Positions 30,390 to 39,766 are shown, counted from the stretch's first letter. The stretch: 64,000 nucleotides of DNA from Saprospiraceae bacterium (GCA_019638455.1 JAHBTU010000001.1:77501-141500), one strand, 5' to 3'. Program-made: numbers and translations. Notes: generated by a model not told the origin, from the letters alone.

Positions 30390-31085
30390 TCACTCAGGCA
30401 TCTTCGAGTACACGGCCTGCAAAAACTCGTGTTTGGTCGTGTCGCTCAAAAATTTGCCAGCATATTCGGCGGTGATGGTGCTGGCGCCGTGGTGCTCCAC
30501 CCCACGCGCCTGCACACACAGGTGCCGCGCATCAATATAAACAGCCACGTCGTCCGTCTTGAGCACCCGCTTCAGCTCCTCCGCGATTTGCATGGTGAGG
30601 CGCTCCTGCACTTGGGGGCGGCGGGCGTAGAACTCCACGATACGGTTGAGTTTGGACAGGCCCACCACACGCCCGTTGGGAATGTAAGCGACATGCGCCA
30701 CGCCAAGAATCGGCTGGAAGTGATGTTCGCAAGTGCTTTGCAGCGGAATGTTGCGCTCCACCACGAGGCGGCGATACTGATACTTGTTTTCGAAGGTGGT
30801 GATGTCAGGTTTGTTGGCGGGGTTAAGCCCCCTGAAAATTTCGTTCACATACATTTTCGCCACCCTGCGAGGGGTGCCGCGCAGACTGTCGTCGCGAAGG
30901 TCAAGCCCCAGAATATCCATGATTTCGGCGAAATGGTCGGATATGCGTTCGATTTTTTCGGCGTCGCTCATGACTGCGGCGCGTGGTTTCATCGGGGTGT
31001 CAGAAGCGGTTGCAATATGCAAGTCTCCCAAGTCATCCGAATCGGCAAGGCCCTCTATGTGGCCGTTGAGCAAGAAGTCAGACAT
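30390..31085 (-). CDS. folE: GTP cyclohydrolase I
   Basis: This 231-residue protein has the FolE zinc ligands C119 and H122 in STCEHHFQPI and C190 in RHLCVQARGV. It also has the catalytic and structural motifs GLSKLNRIVEFYARRPQVQERLT and GASTITAEYAGKF. It converts GTP to dihydroneopterin triphosphate, the first step toward folate or pterins. The N-terminus carries about 40 poorly conserved residues, so an internal Met (M32 or M39) is an alternative start. Confidence 0.95.
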   Translation of the reverse strand: MSDFLLNGHIEGLADSDDLGDLHIATASDTPMKPRAAVMSDAEKIERISDHFAEIMDILGLDLRDDSLRGTPRRVAKMYVNEIFRGLNPANKPDITTFENKYQYRRLVVERNIPLQSTCEHHFQPILGVAHVAYIPNGRVVGLSKLNRIVEFYARRPQVQERLTMQIAEELKRVLKTDDVAVYIDARHLCVQARGVEHHGASTITAEYAGKFLSDTTKHEFLQAVYSKMPE

Positions 31086-31149
31086 TAAAATGTGGCTGGT
31101 TGTAAAAATTAAAAAAAGCAGATTGTGAGTGTCATTGGAAGAGAATGAA
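31086..31149. other. Start of the folE-DUF4397 intergenic region
   Basis: The 367-bp gap up to 31452 holds a family 2 repeat (listed next) and then A/T-rich sequence with no further gene. GGAGGAG at 31396-31402 precedes an ATG at 31406 that opens a 28-codon frame overlapping the next gene's start. Confidence 0.4.
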
Positions 31150-31228
31150 GCATTTCAAATTGTCGCTTTCATACGCCGGAACACCGTGCTGGCATAAATA
31201 AGAAGGACGGCGTTCCGGTTTACACACT
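31150..31228. repeat. Dispersed palindromic repeat family 2, copy 2 (degraded)
   Basis: CATTTCAAATTGTCGCTTTC, followed by CGCCGGAACA, a central insertion and GGCGTTCCGGTTT, aligns with the reverse complement of the 29282-29358 copy. The right outer arm is lost. Confidence 0.7.
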
Positions 31229-31452
31229 AAAATTTAAAAAAACACTCTTTCATGGGCGTGTTTGTTTCGAAGACAGATGACCCACACATAACAGCAAGCC
31301 CCTCAAACTGTTTAATCTTTTTGTGCTATTCTAAAAATTGAGTTAAACAAAATATGCCTAAAAGCGACATTTTGCGAAAAGTAACACAACCAGCCGGAGG
31401 AGCAGATGTTAAGACAGCATCCTGCTTATCCGTTCATTAAAAAACAAAAAAG

Positions 31453-33771
31453 ATGCAAAAAACAATCACTACCCTACTGTTCGTCGCGCTGACTTTATTC
31501 GGCCTATCCGCCCAAACCGCCCGTGTTCAAATCATCCACAATTCACCAACGCCTACGGTGGATATCTATGCTGGTCCCGACAAACTGCTCGACAATTTTG
31601 CTTTCCGTACTGCCACGCCTTTCATCGATGTGCCTGCTGGGGTTACGATTCCAATTGGGGTGGCGCTTGGCAACAGCACCTCCGCCGCCGATGCACTCGC
31701 CACTTTCCCCGTGCAATTCGATGCTGGAAAAACGTACGTCGTGGTCGCCACAGGTATCGTGGGGGGCAACCCCGGCTTCGAGTTGAAAGCTTTTGACATG
31801 GGGCTGGAAAACACGGTGGAGCCAGACAATGTCGGCATTCTATTCTTCCACGGCTCACCCAACGCGCCGACAGTGGACGTGCTGACGGGCGGTGCGCCAA
31901 TCATCAACGACGCTTCCTACGGCGACTTCCAAGGCTATCTGGAAGTGCCTGCCGCTTCTTACGACTTGGACATCACACCCGGCAACGACAACAGCGTGGT
32001 GGTCGCTTCCTACCGCGCAGACTTGTCGTTCTGGAAAGGCCGCACCGCCGTGATTTTTGCCAGCGGCTTCCTCGGCGACATCCAGCCAGCCTTCGAACCC
32101 TGGGTGGCGCTCAGCACGGGTGGCACATTCCCGCTTCAGACTTTGACCGCTCCGCCGCCTCCCACCCCGACGGGCGCTCGCTTGCAGGTGATTCACAACA
32201 GCCCCACCCCGACGGTGGATGTGTACGCCAACAATGACTTGTTGCTCGACAATTTTGTGTATCGCACGGCTACGCCTTTTATTGATGTGCCCGCTGGTGT
32301 GCAAATCAACATCGGCATCGCACTTGCCAATAGCACTTCCGCTTCCGATGCGCTGGCGGTTTTCCCGGTGACGCTGGAGCAAGGGAAAACATATGTAGCT
32401 ATCGCCACGGGCATCGTGGGCGGCAACCCGGGCTTCGACATCAAGATTTTCGATGCCGCCATCGAAACCACTGTCGAGCCAGACAATGTCGGCATCCTTT
32501 TCTTCCACGGCTCACCCGACGCGCCGACGGTGGACGTGCTGACGGGCGGTGCGCCAATCATCAACGACGCTTCCTACGGCGATTTTCAAGGCTATCTGGA
32601 AGTGCCTGCCGCTTCTTACGACTTGGACATCACGCCCGGCAACGACAATAGCGTGGTGGTCGCTTCCTACCGCGCAGACTTGTCGTTCTGGAAAGGCCGC
32701 ACCGCCGTGATTTTTGCCAGCGGCTTCCTCGGCGGCGGCAGCCCAAGTTTCGAACCCTGGGTGGCGCTCAGCAACGGTGGCACTTTCCCGCTTCAGACTT
32801 TGACCGCTCCGCCGCCGCCCACCCCGACGGGCGCTCGCTTGCAGGTGATTCACAACAGCCCCACCCCGACGGTGGATGTGTACGCCAACAATGACTTGTT
32901 GCTCGACAATTTTGTGTATCGCACGGCCACGCCTTTTATTGATGTGCCTGCTGGTGTGCAAATCAACATCGGCATCGCGCTTGCCAACAGCACTTCCGCT
33001 TCCGATGCGCTGGCGGTTTTCCCGGTGACGCTGGAGCAAGGGAAAACATATGTAGCTATCGCCACGGGCATCGTGGGTGGCAACCCGGGCTTCGACATCA
33101 AGATTTTTGATGCTGGCAAGGAGCAGACCGCCAATCCCAATGATGTAGGCATCCTCTTCTTCCACGGCTCGCCCGACGCGCCGACGGTGGACGTGCTGAC
33201 GGGCGGCACGCCAATCATCAACGACGCTTCCTACGGCGATTTTCAAGGCTATCTGGAAGTGCCTGCCGCCAAATATGTGTTGAGCGTGACACCCGGCAAC
33301 GACAACAACACGGTGGTGGCGAAATACGATGCAGACCTTTCATTCTGGAAAGGCCGCACCGCCGTGATTTTTGCCAGCGGCTTCCTCGGCGGCGGCAGCC
33401 CAAGCTTCGAACCCTGGGTGGCATTGAGCAACGGTGGCACATTCCCGCTGCCCGTCAACAATGACTTCACGCCTGACGACAACGGCATCGCTGCTCGTGG
33501 CACTTCGCAGATTTCTCAAATCAGCGCGTTCCCGAACCCGGTCGCTGACCGCTTCACGGTGAATCTGATGATGAACAACGAAAGCGACTTGCAAGCCATC
33601 GTGGTGGACCGTTTGGGCCGTGTGGTGACGGAGCGCAACTTCGGCCTCTTGCCCAAAGGATTCAACACGCTCGAATTCAACTTTGGCAACCTCCCAACAG
33701 GCAGTTATTTCCTCAACCTGCGCAGCCAAGAAGGTGTGCGGACGTTGAAATTCATGGTGGGGCAGCCGTAA
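31453..33771 (+). CDS. Secreted DUF4397 triple-repeat protein with T9SS tail
   Basis: This 772-residue protein has a signal peptide (ends LSAQ). It then has three tandem units of exactly 219 residues starting at 23, 242 and 461, each beginning with a (T/G)AR(V/L)Q(I/V)IHNSPTPTVD-type segment. The unit belongs to the DUF4397 family of bacterial surface proteins, a beta-sandwich of unknown ligand. A linker (FTPDDNGIAARG) leads to a T9SS type A sorting domain from about 690 (ISAFPNPVADRF ... TLKFMVG). Units 2 and 3 are nearly identical in DNA, so the duplication is recent. It is likely anchored to or released at the cell surface. Confidence 0.92.
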   Translation: MQKTITTLLFVALTLFGLSAQTARVQIIHNSPTPTVDIYAGPDKLLDNFAFRTATPFIDVPAGVTIPIGVALGNSTSAADALATFPVQFDAGKTYVVVATGIVGGNPGFELKAFDMGLENTVEPDNVGILFFHGSPNAPTVDVLTGGAPIINDASYGDFQGYLEVPAASYDLDITPGNDNSVVVASYRADLSFWKGRTAVIFASGFLGDIQPAFEPWVALSTGGTFPLQTLTAPPPPTPTGARLQVIHNSPTPTVDVYANNDLLLDNFVYRTATPFIDVPAGVQINIGIALANSTSASDALAVFPVTLEQGKTYVAIATGIVGGNPGFDIKIFDAAIETTVEPDNVGILFFHGSPDAPTVDVLTGGAPIINDASYGDFQGYLEVPAASYDLDITPGNDNSVVVASYRADLSFWKGRTAVIFASGFLGGGSPSFEPWVALSNGGTFPLQTLTAPPPPTPTGARLQVIHNSPTPTVDVYANNDLLLDNFVYRTATPFIDVPAGVQINIGIALANSTSASDALAVFPVTLEQGKTYVAIATGIVGGNPGFDIKIFDAGKEQTANPNDVGILFFHGSPDAPTVDVLTGGTPIINDASYGDFQGYLEVPAAKYVLSVTPGNDNNTVVAKYDADLSFWKGRTAVIFASGFLGGGSPSFEPWVALSNGGTFPLPVNNDFTPDDNGIAARGTSQISQISAFPNPVADRFTVNLMMNNESDLQAIVVDRLGRVVTERNFGLLPKGFNTLEFNFGNLPTGSYFLNLRSQEGVRTLKFMVGQP
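31519..33489 (+). repeat. Three in-frame 657-bp tandem repeats inside the DUF4397 gene
   Basis: Units start at 31519, 32176 and 32833. The offset is exactly 657 bp both times. Units 2 and 3 differ at few bases over long stretches, while unit 1 has diverged more. The repeat is a substrate for unequal recombination and a risk for assembly. Confidence 0.9.
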
Positions 33772-33800
33772 GCAACTGTTGACCCATTAGGTTGAAAAAA

Positions 33801-33836
33801 ACACCCCCGTTGTGCTTCGACGGGGGTGTTTGTTTT
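33801..33836. terminator. Bidirectional terminator
   Basis: ACACCCCCGT (33801-33810) pairs with ACGGGGGTGT (33820-33829). It is flanked by an A-run on the left and TTGTTTT on the right, between two convergent genes. Confidence 0.85.
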
Positions 33837-33844
33837 AGTCTTGT

Positions 33845-34879
33845 TCATTGAATGATAAATTCAACTCTCCTGTTTTTTGCGTGAGCCTCAGGGGTGTCCT
33901 CTGTGGTCAGAGGGCGGGTGCCACCGTAGCCATTGGCTGTGATGCGTTCGGGGGCGACGCCTTTTTGAGAAAGGTAGGCGGCTACCATCTGGGCACGCTC
34001 TTTTGAGAGTGTCATGTTTTTTTCCGCATCACCCACGTTGTCGGTGTGGCCTTCTATGGTGACGCGCAAGGAAGGGTGTCTTTGGAGCATGGCGGCCAAA
34101 TTGTCCAACTCGGCAAATGACCCAGACAGCATGGTGCTTTTTCCTTTCACAAACAGGATGTTTTTGGGCGTGTATTTTTTGATGGTATCGGCCTGCGCAG
34201 CGGGGGAGGGAGGTGTGTTTTTTTCAGGTTTCGGCTCGGTAGGGGTTGCTTTCTTCTTGGGCGTGGCGGTATTGGTTGGTTTAGGCTTGGCAGGGACAGG
34301 TTTGGGAGTTGGGGGCGTGGGTTGGGTGGTTGGTTTGGCGGAGGGCTGCTGCACAACCGTCGAGGGCGGTTGCGAAAAGTATTTTGTAGCGATGGGTTTC
34401 AAGTTGTTGCCAAACAAGCCTCCCAACATCGGCTCCTCGCCCGGCATTTGCCAGAGGAGTTGAATTTCCCCTTCGAAGATGGCATTAAAGTACTCGACTT
34501 TCAAATCGTATTCCTGTTGGCCTGTCAGGGTGATTGTGCCAGTGAAGTGTTCGTTGTCGTGCAAGTCCCATGCGTCGAGCACCAGTTTGTTGCCTATCCA
34601 GACACGCAGCCCATCGTCCACGATGGCCGAGAAGAGGTATTTGCCCGTTAGGGGCGGCGTGATTTTCCCCGTCCAGCGAATGGAGTATTCCGATTGGCCC
34701 AGCCCGGGCGCGGGGCTTTTGCCCGTCCAGTCAAAATTGATTTGGGAGTCTATTCGGGTCAGTACTTTTTTTTGGAAGTTGCGGCCTGTGTAGTATTCGC
34801 CTTGCAAACCGGGTTGAGCAGGCGCAATGGGGCAATACGACAGGAACGCCAATGCCCAGAGGATGGTGTTTTGTTTCAT
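33845..34879 (-). CDS. PA14-OmpA envelope protein
   Basis: The start at 34879 (MKQNTILWALAF) gives 344 residues with a signal peptide (ends APAQ). Residues about 22-145 are a PA14 domain (LQGEYYTGRNF ... DDGLRVWIGNKLVLDAWDLHD ... YDLKVEYF). PA14 domains often bind carbohydrates. A Pro/Lys/Thr-rich linker (about 175-235) leads to an OmpA C-terminal peptidoglycan-binding domain with GHTDNVGDAEKN, LSKERAQMVAAYL and NGYGGTRP. It probably ties a surface or periplasmic ligand-binding domain to peptidoglycan. The domain order with PA14 first is unusual but not unique. Confidence 0.9.
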   Translation of the reverse strand: MKQNTILWALAFLSYCPIAPAQPGLQGEYYTGRNFQKKVLTRIDSQINFDWTGKSPAPGLGQSEYSIRWTGKITPPLTGKYLFSAIVDDGLRVWIGNKLVLDAWDLHDNEHFTGTITLTGQQEYDLKVEYFNAIFEGEIQLLWQMPGEEPMLGGLFGNNLKPIATKYFSQPPSTVVQQPSAKPTTQPTPPTPKPVPAKPKPTNTATPKKKATPTEPKPEKNTPPSPAAQADTIKKYTPKNILFVKGKSTMLSGSFAELDNLAAMLQRHPSLRVTIEGHTDNVGDAEKNMTLSKERAQMVAAYLSQKGVAPERITANGYGGTRPLTTEDTPEAHAKNRRVEFIIQ

Positions 34880-35008
34880 AGCGTGACAGTTGTTTAGCAA
34901 TTGGACACAAGAACGCTTGCGACCGTTGCATATTGGCAAATACCTTCCAAGCAAATTGGACGTCGTAGAATCTGATGCGGTTGATTGATTTACTGAAATT
35001 AAAATTTT

Positions 35009-35074
35009 GCTACGAAGGCGCTAAGGCACAAAGATTCTTGAATCAATTTCTTAGAGCCTTTGCGACTTGGTAGC
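35009..35074. repeat. Imperfect intergenic hairpin of the CGAAGGCGC type
   Basis: GCTACGAAGGCGCTAAGGC and a downstream inverse block ending GACTTGGTAGC pair over about 27 positions with several mismatches. Confidence 0.5.
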
Positions 35075-35152
35075 GATGCCGAGAAACATAAATTACGTTG
35101 TGCTACGGCAAAAACACCCCATATTTGTACCCTGACAAACTCTCATCCGCTT

Positions 35153-36040
35153 ATGAAAAAATTGATTTTGCTGGGTTGCTTCGCGCTTGTCAGCGTTGGT
35201 GTGCAGGCACAATCATTCCCGTGGCTGCAAATCGGCAACGAATGGACGTACGACCTGTATCTCGGCTGGAACCCCCTTCATGGGCTACACCGCATAGTCA
35301 TTGACAAAGAAGTGGTGTTGGACAACAACGTTTCGTGGATGCGCTTCAGGCGCAACCATGTCCAGGGAGGAAACATCCTATTTTATTACGCCCGACAGGA
35401 GGGGGACAAAATTTATACTCGGGATTTGTCGGGATCGAGCATTTGCATTTATGATTTCGCCATGCTGCCCGGCGATACGTTGTTTTTCACCCCTTCTTTG
35501 GGTTATTACGCCGTTCTTGATACAGGTTCTGCGTTCATAGCAGGGCGCGTGCGGCGCACACAGACGATACAGTTGTCCAATTGGGGTTATCAAAATCCGC
35601 TACTGGTTGTGGAGGGCATCGGGCCAGTCAGCAATCCCCAAAGCCTAGACTACCCAAACGTGTGCTCGTTTTTCTTCATCAATATGCTTTTTTGTCACGC
35701 TGCTGTGGATGGTATGTCGGCCTATTTCAAATGCTTTTCCGACATAGATGGCATATATGCGCCATTCGATGCTTGTTTGGTCAGCACCGACGAGGCCGAG
35801 GCCCCCGTCCCGATTCGGGTGTGGCCCAACCCAACAAGCGAACGCCTGTTTGTGCTGGGTGCTTTTCACGCTTATCAAATGTTTGATGCAGTGGGGCGGC
35901 TGGTGCTTAGCCAGATCGGGTCTGCGGGTGATGTCACCGAAATTCCAACCACCCACCTGCCCAATGGTGTTTATTTCCTGCACGGCCAGACGGATGTTGG
36001 TGAACACTCACCCGTGTATAAAGTGGTGGTGGCGCATTGA
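35153..36040 (+). CDS. Secreted protein of unknown function with T9SS tail
   Basis: The ATG at 35153 (MKKLILLGCFALVSVGVQAQ) gives 295 residues with a clear signal peptide. The body (about 22-215) matches no domain I recognise. It contains IGNEWTYDLYLGW near the start and a cysteine-containing stretch (DYPNVCSFFFINMLFCH) near 190. The last 75 residues (IRVWPNPTSERLFVLG ... LPNGVYFLHGQ ... YKVVVAH) are a T9SS type A sorting domain. It is a probable surface or secreted cargo. Confidence 0.85.
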   Translation: MKKLILLGCFALVSVGVQAQSFPWLQIGNEWTYDLYLGWNPLHGLHRIVIDKEVVLDNNVSWMRFRRNHVQGGNILFYYARQEGDKIYTRDLSGSSICIYDFAMLPGDTLFFTPSLGYYAVLDTGSAFIAGRVRRTQTIQLSNWGYQNPLLVVEGIGPVSNPQSLDYPNVCSFFFINMLFCHAAVDGMSAYFKCFSDIDGIYAPFDACLVSTDEAEAPVPIRVWPNPTSERLFVLGAFHAYQMFDAVGRLVLSQIGSAGDVTEIPTTHLPNGVYFLHGQTDVGEHSPVYKVVVAH

Positions 36041-36072
36041 TGGTTGGGGAGCTCGTTTCGTCCAATTTCAGT

Positions 36073-36173
36073 AGGGTTCATTTTAAATTGTCGCTTCTGT
36101 ACGCCGCAACGCTGTTCCGGCATATATCGGAACAGTATTCCGATTTAATTGCGGCAATTTGAAATGCACCCTT
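36073..36173. repeat. Dispersed palindromic repeat family 2, copy 3
   Basis: The outer arms AGGGTTCATTTTAAATTG and CAATTTGAAATGCACCCT pair with two mismatches. The interior has GCTGTTCCGGCATA and a second imperfect palindrome CGGAACAGTATTCCG. It is the longest copy of the family. Confidence 0.8.
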
Positions 36174-36201
36174 TCAGGAGAGCGAGGTATTGATGTGTGG
36201 G

Positions 36202-36855
36202 CTACTTTCTTTCAATTTGAAAAAATTGCCCCACCAACATTTCAAAGTTCGGCAGGTGCGCCTTGTCGGCGGGGCACCATCGGGGTTGCCAGCCATTTTT
36301 CAAACAAAAATAATCTGCCACGATGTCGGCCTGCTGCTCGTAGTTGAAGTCGGTCAATGATTTGCCCTGCGACAGCGCCTGCGAAAGGGCTTCGATGCCG
36401 CCGTAATCATAGCCTGCCGCTGTGCGCTGCGCCCACAAGGCGCGGGGGATATAGACCGAGCCAAGGCGCTGATACTGCCAAACATGCACCAGTTCGTGTA
36501 TCAAGATGGGGTCGGGGAGTTGGCCCCATGCGTTGACCACATAAAAACCGACATAAGCAAAGCGGTATTGGCGGCAGCCGATGTGTGAGCGTTCGTCCAC
36601 CCGTACTTTTTGATAATCAATGGCATCGCCAAACACAGTGCGGGCGAGCGCGATTTCCCTTTCTGTCAAACGCCGGGTATTGGGTTTGAAAATCCGGTTG
36701 AGGAACATGAGGATGTCGGGAAAAAAGAGGAGGTCGGCGAAATAGAACGTCGTTTCAAAAATGCGCCAAGTCAATGTGTCGGGATGACTATTAGTTTCCC
36801 TGACCCTTTTTTGGGGAAGGGAGCGCAAATGTTGGGCGATTCTTTGAAAACGCAT
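36202..36855 (-). CDS. HEXXH metallopeptidase-like protein
   Basis: The start at 36855 (MRFQRIAQHL) gives 217 residues and lies 14 nt after the TolC stop. A later ATG at 36708 is possible. The frame's longer upstream extension is only the antisense-frame shadow of tolC. ILIHELVHVWQYQ gives H120, E121 and H124 of a zinc site. YEQQADIVADYFCLKN near 180 may give the third acidic ligand. The family resembles the small HEXXH proteins often called DUF4157-like. No signal peptide is evident. As last gene of an ABC/HlyD/TolC operon it might process or be the exported product, but this is inference. Confidence 0.65.
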   Translation of the reverse strand: MRFQRIAQHLRSLPQKRVRETNSHPDTLTWRIFETTFYFADLLFFPDILMFLNRIFKPNTRRLTEREIALARTVFGDAIDYQKVRVDERSHIGCRQYRFAYVGFYVVNAWGQLPDPILIHELVHVWQYQRLGSVYIPRALWAQRTAAGYDYGGIEALSQALSQGKSLTDFNYEQQADIVADYFCLKNGWQPRWCPADKAHLPNFEMLVGQFFQIERK

Positions 36856-36869
36856 CCTCAAAGGTAAAA

Positions 36870-38387
36870 TCAATTCGCCAAGGCTCCCGCCGACCACTGC
36901 AAACCTGCCTCGGCTTTGCGGTATTCGCTCAATAGTTTGAGGAATTTGATTTGCGCGTCGAGCCAGAGCTGTTCGCGGGTGTTGACGAGAAAGACGGTGC
37001 TTTCGCCAAAATTGAATCGTTCGATTTCGGCATCCAGCAGGGTGCGGTAGTTGGTGGTGACGTTGCGATAGAGCGAGATTTGGGCGGCCAACGTGTTCAA
37101 TTCGTTGGCGTATTGTTGCACTTTGTTTTCGATGTCCTGCCTTTTTTGGCGCAGCTCGAAATCGGTCTGCGCGATTTTTATCTGGGTCACTTGTAGGTCG
37201 CCACGCGCTTTTCGGTTGAGGAGCGGATAACTGAAATTTAGCCCCCATTTCATGTCCTGGCCGAACACTCCGATGCCTTCCGTGCCTGCGGTGGGGAAGA
37301 ACTGCCAGCCATTGCCAAGCAAATAATAATTGAGGTCGAACACGGGTTTGCGGTATTCGTTTTTCAGGCGGCGCTCCACGTCGAGGCTGCGGAGTTTGGC
37401 ATCGTAGAGGCGGAGTGTGGGGTGTTGGATAGTGGCTTGTTGTGCGAGTTCGAGCAGGCTTTGCGGGGGCAATGGCACGAATTCTCCGGCAAGCAGGGCA
37501 GGGGAGGGGGGGATGAGCGCGGTCTCGACAACCTCGTTGTCGGTTTCCCACAAAAAGACTTGCAGCGCGAGCAATGTGTTTTGTACATCCACCTGCGCAA
37601 AATTGACATCAAGCAGGCGGTTTTGGAGTTGGATGAAGGTTTCGAGGGTGTCCATGCCGGAGCGTTCGCCTTGCAGGAAGCTTTCGCGGATGGCGGCGTT
37701 GCGCAGTTCGGCTTGGCGGAGCGCCTCGCTGTACACACGCACGGTGTTTTCGGCGGCTACCCAATTCCAATAGACCTTGGCGGCCTCCAGCAGGAGGTCG
37801 TTGAGGGCGGCGGCGCGTTCGGCTTCGCCTTGTTGGAGGCCGATGCGGGCCTGCCGCAAGCCTGCGCGTCGGTCGTCAATGAAAAGTCCTTGGCCAAGCG
37901 TCCAGTTGAAGCCAAAGTTGGCTTGACCGTTGGAGGGCAGGTTGGCTTCGGGGTTGAGGAATTGGCCGGAGGCATAGTTGTAGGTGCCTTTTAGTTCGAG
38001 GCCGAGCCAAGTGGGCCATTTGAGGCCGGCTTCGGTGTGCTGGAAGTATTGCTTGTCGTTGAAGTTTTTGGAAGCGAGGTCGGTGTAGGCTTTGGGGTCG
38101 AAGCCGCCTTTTGCTCGGAGCAGCGCGGCCTCGGCTTGGTTGCGATACAGATTCGCCTGTTTGGCTAAGGGGTGATTATCGAGGACTTGGCGGCGAAAGG
38201 TGGGCCAATCGAGGTTTTGGGATTTTGCATTGGAAAGAAAGAACGTCAGATAAAATAGCGCCAGCAAGCCATTGCGGAATATCGCACCAGACCCTTTTTT
38301 TACGGATAAACGAATCGTGAAAAGTGTCGTGATGCACGCTTTTCTCTTCCTTTTTGGAAAAATTTTGACAGATGAGGTGCTTTTCAT
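36870..38387 (-). CDS. TolC-family outer-membrane channel
   Basis: This 505-residue protein begins with an unusually long basic N-terminal region before the hydrophobic signal segment (LLALFYLTFFLSNAKSQ, about 41-57). Long helical TolC/OEP repeats follow (residues about 150-330 and 370-495), separated by beta segments. Its ATG overlaps the HlyD-type gene stop (ATGA), which shows tight coupling. It is expected to form the trimeric outer-membrane exit duct for the adjacent exporter. Confidence 0.9.
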   Translation of the reverse strand: MKSTSSVKIFPKRKRKACITTLFTIRLSVKKGSGAIFRNGLLALFYLTFFLSNAKSQNLDWPTFRRQVLDNHPLAKQANLYRNQAEAALLRAKGGFDPKAYTDLASKNFNDKQYFQHTEAGLKWPTWLGLELKGTYNYASGQFLNPEANLPSNGQANFGFNWTLGQGLFIDDRRAGLRQARIGLQQGEAERAAALNDLLLEAAKVYWNWVAAENTVRVYSEALRQAELRNAAIRESFLQGERSGMDTLETFIQLQNRLLDVNFAQVDVQNTLLALQVFLWETDNEVVETALIPPSPALLAGEFVPLPPQSLLELAQQATIQHPTLRLYDAKLRSLDVERRLKNEYRKPVFDLNYYLLGNGWQFFPTAGTEGIGVFGQDMKWGLNFSYPLLNRKARGDLQVTQIKIAQTDFELRQKRQDIENKVQQYANELNTLAAQISLYRNVTTNYRTLLDAEIERFNFGESTVFLVNTREQLWLDAQIKFLKLLSEYRKAEAGLQWSAGALAN

Positions 38388-39766
38388 TTGGGTTCCTCCT
38401 TTGTATCTCTTGTTTCCAACCCTTTATACAAATCCGGCGGGAACCCATTGACAATCCGCCAGAGCTCGTAGCCCAACAGCACGTCGTTGAGCAGCGCGAT
38501 GCCTTGCGCGCCGCCACCGGGCTGGAGGGCGGTGGGCCATGGCTCGTCGGTAGGGTCTGGCGCTACGAGCACGCGAAACTTGCCGTTGGCGCTGATGTTG
38601 CGGTCAATGGCGACGATTTGCCCGGCATAGGTGCCGACTGACACGCCCGGCCAACCGCTAAAAAACAGTGCGGGCCAGCCATCGAACAGAAAGCGCACCG
38701 TGCGCCCTACATCGAGCAGTGGCAGGTCAATAGGCTTCACATACATCTCCACCGCCAATTGGTAGTCGGCAGGTTGGATGCTTACCACCGGGTCGCCTTC
38801 TTTGATGATTTCGCCGATGCCGGGCTTCATTGCTTTCACGATGTAGCCATCCTGTGGTGCCACGATGAAATAGAATGCCGATCGGGCGGCGTAGTTGTCG
38901 CGCTCGATTTGGAGTTTGTTGACTGATGCCCGTGCGTCGTATTGCTCCGATAGGGTACTGAATTTATCGCTTTGTGCCTTGGCTATTTTGTTGGCGTATT
39001 CGTTCTGCGTGAGACGCAGGTCGGTGCGGTAAATGTCGAGTTCGCGTCGGCTGGTTTCAAGGGCGTTTTGAGCGGCGATGAGTTTGGTCTCGGCTTCTTG
39101 CAATTTGAGGCGGCGTTCTTCCAGTTTCGTGAGCGCCTCTATGCCTTTGTCGTATAGGTTTTTCATGCCGCTGAATTGTCGCTGTGCCACTTGCAAGTCA
39201 ATGTTGGCCTGCACCAACTTGATGCTGTCACTTTCGACCTTCAACCTTCCCTGCACGATTTTTTGCTCAATCTGGGCGATTTTGCTGTCCAACTCGCGGC
39301 GCATCGCCGCAATTTGTTCTTCCAGCGCGCCGACTTTGTTGCTGTATGATTCGATGGCGCCTTGTTTGGCCAACACTTGCCCGCTCACGCGCGCCACCAA
39401 GTTGGGGTCAAAATACTCGGCCTTGACTTCGGATAGGTGCACGATGGTGTCGCCCCGCCGGACGGCTTGCCCTTCCACCACATACCAATGCTCTATGCGT
39501 CCAGCGATGGTCGCGTGGATGGTCTGCGGGCGCTGTTCGGGGCGCAAAGTGGTGACCCTGCCGTCGGCCTGTATGTTTTGTGTCCACGGCAAAAACATGA
39601 AGGCCACAAACAGTCCAAGGAGCACAAGCACGAGTCTGCGAAAAGAGAGGTGTCGTTTCGACATCTCCGACTTTTTCGGCGATTTCAGCCCCAACATATC
39701 CGGGTCGCAACTGACCACGTTTTCGGAAATGTTGAGCATGGGGTTTGTGGAACTTTGTAGTGCCAT
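38384..39766 (-). CDS. HlyD-family membrane fusion protein
   Basis: The start at 39766 (MALQSSTNPMLNISEN) gives 460 residues. It has a cytoplasmic N-terminus of about 44 residues, one membrane segment (about 45-60) and a split biotinyl-lipoyl domain (IAGRIEHWYVVEGQAVRRGDTIVHLSE, then APQDGYIVKAMKPGIGEIIKEGDPV). A long coiled-coil hairpin (about 135-310) and a beta-barrel region complete it. This is the layout of type I secretion adaptors. It bridges the inner-membrane ABC protein and TolC. Confidence 0.9.
   Translation of the reverse strand: MALQSSTNPMLNISENVVSCDPDMLGLKSPKKSEMSKRHLSFRRLVLVLLGLFVAFMFLPWTQNIQADGRVTTLRPEQRPQTIHATIAGRIEHWYVVEGQAVRRGDTIVHLSEVKAEYFDPNLVARVSGQVLAKQGAIESYSNKVGALEEQIAAMRRELDSKIAQIEQKIVQGRLKVESDSIKLVQANIDLQVAQRQFSGMKNLYDKGIEALTKLEERRLKLQEAETKLIAAQNALETSRRELDIYRTDLRLTQNEYANKIAKAQSDKFSTLSEQYDARASVNKLQIERDNYAARSAFYFIVAPQDGYIVKAMKPGIGEIIKEGDPVVSIQPADYQLAVEMYVKPIDLPLLDVGRTVRFLFDGWPALFFSGWPGVSVGTYAGQIVAIDRNISANGKFRVLVAPDPTDEPWPTALQPGGGAQGIALLNDVLLGYELWRIVNGFPPDLYKGLETRDTKEEPK

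Noticed and set aside
31406..31492. 28-codon leader frame with a strong GGAGGAG site before the DUF4397 gene
   Set aside because: The spacing to its ATG is only 3 nt, the peptide has no recognisable attenuator feature, and it may be chance.
36856..37551. Long N-terminal extension of the HEXXH protein frame
   Set aside because: It is the same-strand shifted-frame shadow of tolC. Its composition (Arg/Pro/His-rich) is typical of a shadow, and a good start exists at 36855.
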